Positions 29,998-36,845 of a DNA stretch of 64,000 nucleotides are shown here, piece after piece (position 1 is the stretch's first letter; each line of letters opens with the position of its first letter). The stretch covers positions 300 through 64,299 of the forward strand of contig NZ_RCZA01000009.1 of assembly GCF_006438925.1 (NCBI RefSeq). Reading direction: 5' to 3'. The notes under the pieces are model-generated. The model was not told where the DNA came from and did not search any database. It saw only the letters and a program-made list of their open reading frames with translations. Source of the stretch: Pseudomonas mandelii. Its GTDB lineage: Bacteria; Pseudomonadota; Gammaproteobacteria; Pseudomonadales; Pseudomonadaceae. The position numbers were made by a program, and so were the translations under genes.

Positions 29998-31326
29998 ATG
30001 GCTAAGCAAGGTGCTCTCTCTGCGCTCGGCAAAGGCGGTATGTCTGAACTCTGGGCTCGTCTGCGTTTTCTGTTCCTGGCGATTATCGTCTACCGAATAG
30101 GCGCACACATCCCGGTTCCAGGTATTAACCCGGACCGACTCGCGGACCTGTTTCGACAGAATGAGGGGACCATTCTTAGCTTGTTCAACATGTTTTCCGG
30201 CGGCGCGCTGGAACGGATGAGCATCTTTGCACTGGGGATCATGCCGTACATTTCGGCATCGATCATCATGCAGCTGATGACCGCCGTGAGCCCGCAGCTG
30301 GAACAGTTGAAGAAGGAAGGTGAAGCTGGCCGTCGCAAGATTAGCCAGTACACCCGCTACGGCACTGTCGTCCTCGCTCTCGTTCAGGCAATTGGCATGT
30401 CCATTGGTCTGGCGGGGCAGGGCGTTGCGTTCACTGGTGACTTTGGCTTCCATTTCGTCGCGGTATCCACTTTTGTGGCTGGTGCGATGTTCATGATGTG
30501 GCTGGGTGAGCAGATTACTGAGCGTGGTGTTGGCAACGGTATCTCGATGTTGATTTTTTCGGGTATCGTCGCCGGTCTTCCGAGAGCGATCGGGCAGTCT
30601 TTCGAGTCTGCGCGTCAGGGTGATATCAACATCTTCGCCCTGGTTGCCATCGGTTTGCTGGCAGTAGCGATTATCGGTTTCGTGGTGTTCATTGAGCGTG
30701 GTCAGCGCCGTATTGCTGTTCACTATGCCAAGCGTCAGCAGGGCCGCAAGGTCTTCGCTGCGCAGACTAGCCACTTGCCGCTGAAGGTGAACATGGCCGG
30801 TGTTATTCCGGCCATTTTCGCGAGCAGCATTTTGCTGTTCCCGGCTTCGTTGGGTGCCTGGTTCGGCCAGTCTGAAGGTATGGGCTGGTTGCAGGACATC
30901 TCGCAGTCGATCGCTCCTGGTCAGCCGTTGAATATTCTGCTGTTTAGTGCAGGGATTATTTTCTTCTGCTTCTTCTATACGGCGTTGATGTTCAATCCGA
31001 AAGACGTAGCGGAAAACCTGAAGAAGTCCGGTGCCTTTATTCCGGGCATCCGTCCAGGTGAGCAGTCTGCGCGCTATATTGATGGCGTTCTGACTCGCTT
31101 GACCATGTTCGGTGCTCTTTACATGACGGCCGTGTGCTTGCTGCCCCAGTTCCTGGTGGTTGCAGCAAACGTACCGTTCTACCTTGGCGGGACCTCGTTG
31201 CTGATCGTCGTCGTGGTTGTGATGGACTTCATGTCCCAAGTACAATCGCACCTCGTTTCGCACCAGTACGAATCCCTGATGAAGAAAGCCAACCTGAAGG
31301 GTTACGGCAGCGGCATGTTGCGCTGA
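29998..31326 (+). CDS. secY: Preprotein translocase subunit SecY
   Basis: The channel-forming subunit of SecYEG, 442 residues with ten predicted transmembrane segments. The plug/TM2 signature GALERMSIFALGIMPYISASI and the ribosome/SecA-contacting loop before TM9 are recognisable. It begins on the base after the rplO stop, so the two are tightly coupled. Confidence 0.97.
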   Translation: MAKQGALSALGKGGMSELWARLRFLFLAIIVYRIGAHIPVPGINPDRLADLFRQNEGTILSLFNMFSGGALERMSIFALGIMPYISASIIMQLMTAVSPQLEQLKKEGEAGRRKISQYTRYGTVVLALVQAIGMSIGLAGQGVAFTGDFGFHFVAVSTFVAGAMFMMWLGEQITERGVGNGISMLIFSGIVAGLPRAIGQSFESARQGDINIFALVAIGLLAVAIIGFVVFIERGQRRIAVHYAKRQQGRKVFAAQTSHLPLKVNMAGVIPAIFASSILLFPASLGAWFGQSEGMGWLQDISQSIAPGQPLNILLFSAGIIFFCFFYTALMFNPKDVAENLKKSGAFIPGIRPGEQSARYIDGVLTRLTMFGALYMTAVCLLPQFLVVAANVPFYLGGTSLLIVVVVVMDFMSQVQSHLVSHQYESLMKKANLKGYGSGMLR

Positions 31327-31353
31327 GTACCCATAAGGTTCGAGGAGTTGGTG

Positions 31354-31470
31354 ATGAAAGTTCGTGCATCGGTGAAAAAGCTGTGCCGTAACTGCAAGAT
31401 TATTCGCCGCGAAGGTGTTGTTCGAGTAATTTGCAGCGCGGAACCGCGTCACAAACAGCGCCAAGGCTGA
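31354..31470 (+). CDS. rpmJ: 50S ribosomal protein L36 (zinc-binding form)
   Basis: A 38-residue protein. Cys11, Cys14, Cys27 and His33 form the zinc ribbon of the C+ form (CRNC...CSAEPRH). It starts [11 protein letters not shown] at 31354; an in-frame GTG one codon earlier is possible. A hairpin follows and closes this block. Confidence 0.95.
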
Positions 31471-31488
31471 GTGTGATTGTGCTTCAAG

Positions 31489-31522
31489 CCCGGTAGCTAG
31501 TGCGCTACCGGGTTGATTATTT
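31489..31522 (+). terminator. Hairpin between rpmJ and rpsM
   Basis: CCCGGTAGC (31489-31497) pairs with GCTACCGGG (31504-31512), followed by TTGATTATTTG. As before rpsH, its tail runs straight into a TTGATT -35 box. Confidence 0.7.
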
Positions 31523-31541
31523 GTTATTACAGCGATATTAT
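31513..31541 (+). promoter_or_regulatory. Alpha operon promoter (rpsM)
   Basis: TTGATT (31513-31518), 17 bases, TATTAT (31536-31541), then CTCGCGCCC. The leader of about 50-60 bases to rpsM is where S4 acts in E. coli. Confidence 0.72.
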
Positions 31542-31600
31542 CTCGCGCCCTATTTCTTGGCTTCCGGGGCGTAGGTAGCTGTCAATTGGAGTCCCACTGA

Positions 31601-31957
31601 ATGGCCCGTATTGCAGGCGTTAACATTCCAGATAACAAGCATACTGTTATCTCGCTGACCTACATCTATGGTGTTGGTCGCACTACTGCACAGAAGATCT
31701 GTGCAGTGACTGGGGTAAACCCAGCCGCAAAGATCAAAGATCTGAGCGACGAGCAGATTGAACAGCTGCGTGGCGAAGTGGCGAAGTTCACCACTGAAGG
31801 TGACCTGCGTCGCGAAATCAACATGAAAATCAAGCGTTTGATGGACCTCGGTTGCTATCGCGGTCTGCGTCATCGTCGTGGTCTTCCAGTGCGCGGTCAG
31901 CGTACCAAGACTAACGCGCGTACCCGTAAAGGTCCGCGTAAGCCGATCCGCAAGTAA
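31601..31957 (+). CDS. rpsM: 30S ribosomal protein S13
   Basis: A 118-residue 30S head protein contacting the P-site tRNA and 50S bridges. The signature YRGLRHRRGLPVRGQRTKTNARTRK spans the C-terminal third. First gene of the alpha operon. Confidence 0.97.
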   Translation: MARIAGVNIPDNKHTVISLTYIYGVGRTTAQKICAVTGVNPAAKIKDLSDEQIEQLRGEVAKFTTEGDLRREINMKIKRLMDLGCYRGLRHRRGLPVRGQRTKTNARTRKGPRKPIRK

Positions 31958-31987
31958 TCGCCCCAGCGAATCGACAGGAAATTAATC

Positions 31988-32377
31988 ATGGCTAAACCTG
32001 CTGCTCGTCCTCGTAAAAAAGTCAAAAAGACAGTGGTTGATGGCATCGCCCACATCCACGCGTCTTTTAACAACACAATCGTGACCATCACCGACCGTCA
32101 AGGTAACGCTCTTTCCTGGGCTACCTCCGGTGGTTCGGGTTTCCGCGGTTCCCGCAAGTCCACCCCGTTTGCTGCTCAAGTAGCTGCTGAACGTGCTGGT
32201 CAAGCTGCGCTGGAATACGGCCTGAAAAACCTCGACGTCAACGTCAAAGGTCCAGGCCCAGGTCGTGAATCTGCAGTCCGCGCTTTGAACGGCTGTGGCT
32301 ACAAGATCGCCAGCATCACCGACGTGACGCCAATCCCGCACAACGGGTGCCGTCCGCCGAAGAAGCGCCGCGTGTAA
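31988..32377 (+). CDS. rpsK: 30S ribosomal protein S11
   Basis: A 129-residue platform protein near the E-site mRNA. HIHASFNNTIVTITDRQGN and the C-terminal TPIPHNGCRPPKKRRV are diagnostic. Confidence 0.97.
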   Translation: MAKPAARPRKKVKKTVVDGIAHIHASFNNTIVTITDRQGNALSWATSGGSGFRGSRKSTPFAAQVAAERAGQAALEYGLKNLDVNVKGPGPGRESAVRALNGCGYKIASITDVTPIPHNGCRPPKKRRV

Positions 32378-32395
32378 TCCAGGAGATTGTAAAGA

Positions 32396-33016
32396 ATGGC
32401 TCGTTACATTGGTCCAAAATGCAAACTCGCTCGTCGCGAAGGCACCGATCTCTTCTTGAAGAGCGGCGTGCGCGCGATCGAATCGAAGTGCAACATTGAA
32501 GCAGCACCTGGTATCCACGGCCAACGCCGCGGTCGCCAATCCGATTACGGCACCCAACTGCGTGAAAAGCAGAAGGTCCGTCGTATCTACGGCGTTCTCG
32601 AGCGTCAATTCAGCGGCTACTACAAAGAAGCTGCTGGCAAGAAAGGCGCAACTGGCGAAAACCTGTTGCAACTGCTCGAATGCCGTCTGGACAACGTTGT
32701 ATACCGTATGGGTTTTGGCTCTACTCGTGCCGAATCCCGTCAGCTGGTATCGCACAAATCCGTAAGCGTTAACGGTCAGACCGTAAACGTGCCGTCGTAC
32801 CAGGTTCGTGCTGGTGACGTGGTCGCGATTCGCGAGAAAGCAAAGAACCAACTTCGCATTGTCCAAGCTCTCGATCTGTGTGCCCAACGTGGCCGCGTAG
32901 AATGGGTAGAAGTAGACACTGAGAAGAAGTCGGGCGTTTTCAAGAACGTTCCAGCTCGCAGTGATCTGTCCGCCGACATCAACGAAAGCCTGATTGTCGA
33001 GCTCTACTCCAAGTAA
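32396..33016 (+). CDS. rpsD: 30S ribosomal protein S4
   Basis: A primary 16S binder of 206 residues and, in E. coli, the repressor of the alpha operon. The S4 RNA-binding domain (SRAESRQLVSHKSVSVNG type, about 95-155) is intact; the zinc-binding Cys cluster of some S4 proteins is absent. Confidence 0.97.
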   Translation: MARYIGPKCKLARREGTDLFLKSGVRAIESKCNIEAAPGIHGQRRGRQSDYGTQLREKQKVRRIYGVLERQFSGYYKEAAGKKGATGENLLQLLECRLDNVVYRMGFGSTRAESRQLVSHKSVSVNGQTVNVPSYQVRAGDVVAIREKAKNQLRIVQALDLCAQRGRVEWVEVDTEKKSGVFKNVPARSDLSADINESLIVELYSK

Positions 33017-33038
33017 GGGCTAGAAAATAGGTGCATCC

Positions 33039-34040
33039 ATGCAGATTTCGGTAAATGAGTTCCTGACACCCCGCCATATTGATGTGCAGGTTGTCAGTCC
33101 AACCCGCGCCAAGATCACTCTCGAGCCTCTCGAGCGTGGTTTCGGCCACACCCTGGGCAACGCGCTGCGACGCATCCTGTTGTCCTCAATGCCCGGCTGC
33201 GCAGTAGTCGAGGCCGAGATTGACGGTGTGCTCCATGAGTACAGCGCCATCGAAGGTGTACAGGAAGACGTAATTGAAATCCTGTTGAACCTTAAAGGTC
33301 TGGCTATCAAGCTGCACGGCCGTGACGAAGTTACGCTGACCTTGTCGAAGAAGGGTTCGGGGGTGGTTACCGCTGCCGATATTCAGCTGGATCATGATGT
33401 CGAGATCGTTAACCCCGATCACGTAATCGCTAACCTGGCGTCTAACGGCGCCCTGAACATGAAGCTCACCGTAGCTCGTGGTCGTGGTTATGAACCGGCA
33501 GACTCGCGTCAGAGCGATGAAGACGAAAGCCGCAGCATCGGTCGCTTGCAGCTTGACTCTTCGTTCAGCCCGGTTCGCCGTATCGCATACGTGGTGGAAA
33601 ACGCCCGTGTCGAACAGCGTACTAACCTGGACAAGCTGGTTATTGATCTGGAAACCAACGGTACTCTGGATCCTGAAGAGGCAATTCGCCGCGCTGCAAC
33701 CATTCTGCAACAGCAGTTGGCTGCGTTCGTCGACCTCAAAGGTGACAGTGAGCCAGTGGTTGTCGAGCAGGAAGACGAGATCGATCCGATCCTGCTTCGC
33801 CCGGTTGACGATCTGGAACTGACTGTACGTTCGGCTAACTGCCTTAAGGCGGAAAACATCTACTACATCGGTGACCTGATTCAGCGTACCGAAGTAGAGC
33901 TGTTGAAGACTCCGAACCTTGGCAAGAAATCCTTGACTGAAATCAAGGACGTTCTGGCCTCCCGCGGTCTGTCCCTCGGCATGCGCCTCGACAACTGGCC
34001 GCCTGCAAGTCTTAAGAAGGACGACAAGGCGACTGCCTGA
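33039..34040 (+). CDS. rpoA: DNA-directed RNA polymerase subunit alpha
   Basis: A 333-residue subunit: the N-terminal domain (about 1-235) dimerises to assemble the core, and the C-terminal domain (about 250-320) binds UP elements and activators. The NTD has RGFGHTLGNALRRILLSS; the CTD has TVRSANCLKAENIYYIGDL. Encoded between rpsD and rplQ as usual. Confidence 0.98.
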   Translation: MQISVNEFLTPRHIDVQVVSPTRAKITLEPLERGFGHTLGNALRRILLSSMPGCAVVEAEIDGVLHEYSAIEGVQEDVIEILLNLKGLAIKLHGRDEVTLTLSKKGSGVVTAADIQLDHDVEIVNPDHVIANLASNGALNMKLTVARGRGYEPADSRQSDEDESRSIGRLQLDSSFSPVRRIAYVVENARVEQRTNLDKLVIDLETNGTLDPEEAIRRAATILQQQLAAFVDLKGDSEPVVVEQEDEIDPILLRPVDDLELTVRSANCLKAENIYYIGDLIQRTEVELLKTPNLGKKSLTEIKDVLASRGLSLGMRLDNWPPASLKKDDKATA

Positions 34041-34082
34041 TCGTCGTAATCACCGAACGTTGTGTTTGGTAAGGAATGAACC

Positions 34083-34469
34083 ATGCGTCATCGTAAAAGT
34101 GGTCGTCACCTGAGCCGCACTAGCTCGCACCGCAAGGCCATGTTTCAAAACATGGCAGTGTCGCTGTTCGAGCACGAGCTGATCAAAACTACACTGCCGA
34201 AAGCTAAAGAACTGCGTCGCGTTGCTGAGCCGCTGATCACTTTGGCCAAGACAGACAGCCTGGCTAACCGCCGTCTGGCTTTCGACCGTACTCGTTCGAA
34301 AGCTATCGTTGGTAAGCTCTTCAACGACCTGGGCAAGCGTTACGCTACCCGTGAGGGTGGCTACCTGCGCATCCTCAAGTGCGGTTTCCGCACTGGCGAC
34401 AACGCGCCTATGGCGTACGTCGAGTTGGTTGATCGTCCTGCCGGTGGTGAAGCTGTATCCGCTGAGTAA
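34083..34469 (+). CDS. rplQ: 50S ribosomal protein L17
   Basis: A 128-residue tunnel-exit-side protein, last gene of the alpha operon. It starts MRHRKSGRHLSRTSSHRKAM and carries the LRRVAEPLITLAK signature. A strong terminator follows 20 bases after the stop. Confidence 0.97.
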   Translation: MRHRKSGRHLSRTSSHRKAMFQNMAVSLFEHELIKTTLPKAKELRRVAEPLITLAKTDSLANRRLAFDRTRSKAIVGKLFNDLGKRYATREGGYLRILKCGFRTGDNAPMAYVELVDRPAGGEAVSAE

Positions 34470-34489
34470 GACGTCAGTCTGAAACGAAG

Positions 34490-34514
34490 AACCGGGCCTA
34501 GTGCCCGGTTTTTT
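34490..34514 (+). terminator. Alpha operon terminator
   Basis: AACCGGGC pairs with GCCCGGTT around CTAGT, followed by TTTT. It ends the long ribosomal gene block. Confidence 0.93.
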
Positions 34515-34612
34515 GTGCCTGTAAGAAAACGCACTGTTTATACAAGCTTCCCTGCGGTTCATGCCGTCATGATGCGAACGGGATTGTTGGTAGTATTTTT
34601 CTATTGATCTCC

Positions 34613-34630
34613 ACAAATTAATGAATTTGT
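34613..34630. promoter_or_regulatory. Dyad in the katA upstream region
   Basis: ACAAATT (34613-34619) and AATTTGT (34624-34630) form a perfect 7-bp dyad with a 4-bp spacer, about 80 bases before katA. A TTGATC sequence lies just upstream at 34604-34609. It could be an operator or part of the promoter; it does not match the OxyR ATAG-N7-CTAT pattern. Confidence 0.4.
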
Positions 34631-34710
34631 AGCCTTCCTGATCAATGGTCAATACTCCGTCCCAAGCCGATTAGCCAGCAGTTCCAAAACTGACAGAGGA
34701 AGAAGATCGC

Positions 34711-36165
34711 ATGAGCCAAAATAAAACACTTACGACCGCCAGTGGCGCTCCTGTCGCCGACAACCAGAATTCCCGTTCCGCCGGCCCTCGTGGCCCGCTG
34801 CTGCTCGACGACTTTCACCTGATCGAGAAGCTTGCCCACTTCAACCGTGAAAACATCCCTGAGCGCCGCGTACACGCTAAAGGTTCGGGTGCTTACGGTA
34901 CGTTCACCGTAACTCGGGACATCACCGAGTACTCCAGTGCCAAACTGTTTGAATCTGTTGGTAAGCAAACCCCAACCTTCCTGCGGTTTTCCACCGTGGG
35001 CGGTGAGCGTGGTTCGGCCGACACCGAGCGCGATCCACGTGGCTTTGCCCTGAAGTTCTACACCGAAGAAGGTAACTGGGACATCGTCGGCAACAACACG
35101 CCAGTGTTCTTCATTCGCGATCCGCTCAAATTCCCGGACTTTATTCACACCCAAAAACGTCTTCCGCAAAGCAATCTGAAAAGCGCACAAATGATGTGGG
35201 ACTTCTGGTCGCACTCACCTGAGGCGTTGCATCAGGTCACTATTCTGTTCTCGGACCGTGGCATCCCCGATGGCTACCGTCACATGCACGGCTTCGGCAG
35301 CCACACCTACAGCCTGATCAACGCCAATGGCGAACGTCACTGGGTGAAATGGCACTACAAGACCAAGCAAGGGATCAAAAACCTGGCGCCAGCAGAAGCG
35401 GCGCGCCTGGCTGGTACCGATCCAGATTACGCACAGCGTGATCTGTTCAGCGCGATCGAGCGCGGTGATTTCCCGAAATGGCGCGTGTGCATCCAGATCA
35501 TGACCGAGGCTCAGGCCGCAGCGCACTACGAGAACCCGTTTGACGTGACCAAAACCTGGTCGCAGAAAGAGTTTCCGCTGATCGAAGTGGGCGAGTTGGA
35601 GCTTAACCGCAACCCGCAGAACTATTTTGCTGAAGTCGAGCAAGCGGCGTTCGGGCCAAGCAACATGGTTCCGGGTGTCGGTTTGTCGCCGGATCGCATG
35701 CTGCAAGGTCGAGTGTTCGCTTACGCCGATGCTCACCGCTACCGTATTGGCACCAACCACCAGCAATTGCCGGTGAACGCGCCTCGCAGCCCGGTGAACA
35801 GCTATCAGCGCGACGGTTCGATGGCGTTTGGCAGCAATGGAGGTGCGACACCTAACTATGAGCCGAACAGCTACGTTGACTCGCCGAAACAAGCACCTCG
35901 CTATGCAGAGCCGGCGCTGGTGCTGAGTGGTGCAGCTGATCGTTACGATCATCGCGAAGATACTGACTACTACAGTCACGCGGGTGCGCTGTTCCGTCTG
36001 ATGAGCGATGCGCAGAAAACGCTGCTGATCAACAACATTGCCGGCGCCATGGCAGGGGTTTCCAGCGACGTGATTGATCGTCAATTGCAGCATTTTTTCA
36101 GGGCCGACCCGGCGTACGGAGAAGCAATCGCAACGGCGTTGGACGTACAGCTTAACGAAGTCTAA
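34711..36165 (+). CDS. katA: Catalase KatA (monofunctional heme catalase)
   Basis: It decomposes hydrogen peroxide to water and oxygen. The 484 residues include catalytic His55 (ERRVHAKGSGAYG), Asn128 (GNNTPVFF) and the proximal heme Tyr338 (RVFAYADAHRYR). No signal peptide is present. The length is of the small-subunit catalase type, without the C-terminal flavodoxin-like domain. The order rplQ-katA-ferritin-uvrA is the same as in P. aeruginosa, where the gene is katA and depends on OxyR-type peroxide control; I saw no clear OxyR site here. Confidence 0.95.
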   Translation: MSQNKTLTTASGAPVADNQNSRSAGPRGPLLLDDFHLIEKLAHFNRENIPERRVHAKGSGAYGTFTVTRDITEYSSAKLFESVGKQTPTFLRFSTVGGERGSADTERDPRGFALKFYTEEGNWDIVGNNTPVFFIRDPLKFPDFIHTQKRLPQSNLKSAQMMWDFWSHSPEALHQVTILFSDRGIPDGYRHMHGFGSHTYSLINANGERHWVKWHYKTKQGIKNLAPAEAARLAGTDPDYAQRDLFSAIERGDFPKWRVCIQIMTEAQAAAHYENPFDVTKTWSQKEFPLIEVGELELNRNPQNYFAEVEQAAFGPSNMVPGVGLSPDRMLQGRVFAYADAHRYRIGTNHQQLPVNAPRSPVNSYQRDGSMAFGSNGGATPNYEPNSYVDSPKQAPRYAEPALVLSGAADRYDHREDTDYYSHAGALFRLMSDAQKTLLINNIAGAMAGVSSDVIDRQLQHFFRADPAYGEAIATALDVQLNEV

Positions 36166-36176
36166 ACGAGAAGCAG

Positions 36177-36201
36177 AACCGCCCTTATTTGGGCGGTTTT
36201 T
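36177..36201 (+). terminator. katA terminator
   Basis: AACCGCCC pairs with GGGCGGTT around a six-base T-rich loop, followed by TTT. Confidence 0.92.
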
Positions 36202-36314
36202 GCGTTATTTAAGCCACATTTCTCAGGATTTCTTCGCTTTTGTCGCGCAAACGAAGTGACCAGGCAGCCGGCTTGGTTCAAACTGCTGACTTTCAAGCAG
36301 GGAGATGTAGGGCG

Positions 36315-36779
36315 ATGCAAGGCCACCCAGACGTAATCGATTACCTCAACACGTTGCTGACCGGCGAACTGGCGGCGCGTGATCAATATTTCATCCATTC
36401 GCGGATGTACGAGGACTGGGGTTTCACCGAGCTCTACGAACGTATCAACCACGAGATGGAAGAAGAGGCGCAGCACGCTGACGCCCTGATGCGCCGGATC
36501 CTCATGCTCGAAGGCACGCCGCGGATGCGTCCGGACGACCTGGATGTCGGCACCACCGTACCTGAGATGCTCGCCGCTGACCTGCGCCTGGAATACAAAG
36601 TCCGCGCCGCACTCTGCAAGGGCATCGAGCTCTGCGAGCTGCACAAGGACTACGTCAGCCGCGAGATGCTGCGTATTCAGCTGAACGACACCGAAGAAGA
36701 TCACACCTACTGGCTCGAGAAACAGTTGGGTCTGATCAAGTTGATCGGTCTGGAGAATTACCTGCAATCGCAGTTCTAA
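36315..36779 (+). CDS. ftnA: Bacterial ferritin FtnA (usually annotated bacterioferritin BfrA)
   Basis: A 154-residue four-helix ferritin that oxidises Fe(II) and stores iron. Ferroxidase ligands Glu18, Glu51 and His54 are present (EMEEEAQHAD). The residue that provides the heme ligand in true bacterioferritins (Met52) is Ala here. The P. aeruginosa orthologue at the same locus, first called BfrA, was shown to be a heme-free ferritin and renamed FtnA. ATG at 36315 follows GGGAGATGTAGGG. It sits between katA and uvrA, linking iron storage with peroxide defence. Confidence 0.9.
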   Translation: MQGHPDVIDYLNTLLTGELAARDQYFIHSRMYEDWGFTELYERINHEMEEEAQHADALMRRILMLEGTPRMRPDDLDVGTTVPEMLAADLRLEYKVRAALCKGIELCELHKDYVSREMLRIQLNDTEEDHTYWLEKQLGLIKLIGLENYLQSQF

Positions 36780-36792
36780 TTCCGGCGGCTAC

Positions 36793-36834
36793 AAAAAAAG
36801 CCCCTGTCACCGATGAAGTGACAGGGGCTTTTTC
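36793..36834. terminator. Bidirectional terminator between ferritin gene and uvrA
   Basis: A 13-bp stem AAGCCCCTGTCAC/GTGACAGGGGCTT with an A run on the left and a T run on the right; it can serve both convergent genes. Confidence 0.93.
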
Positions 36835-36845
36835 GTGGGCCTGAT

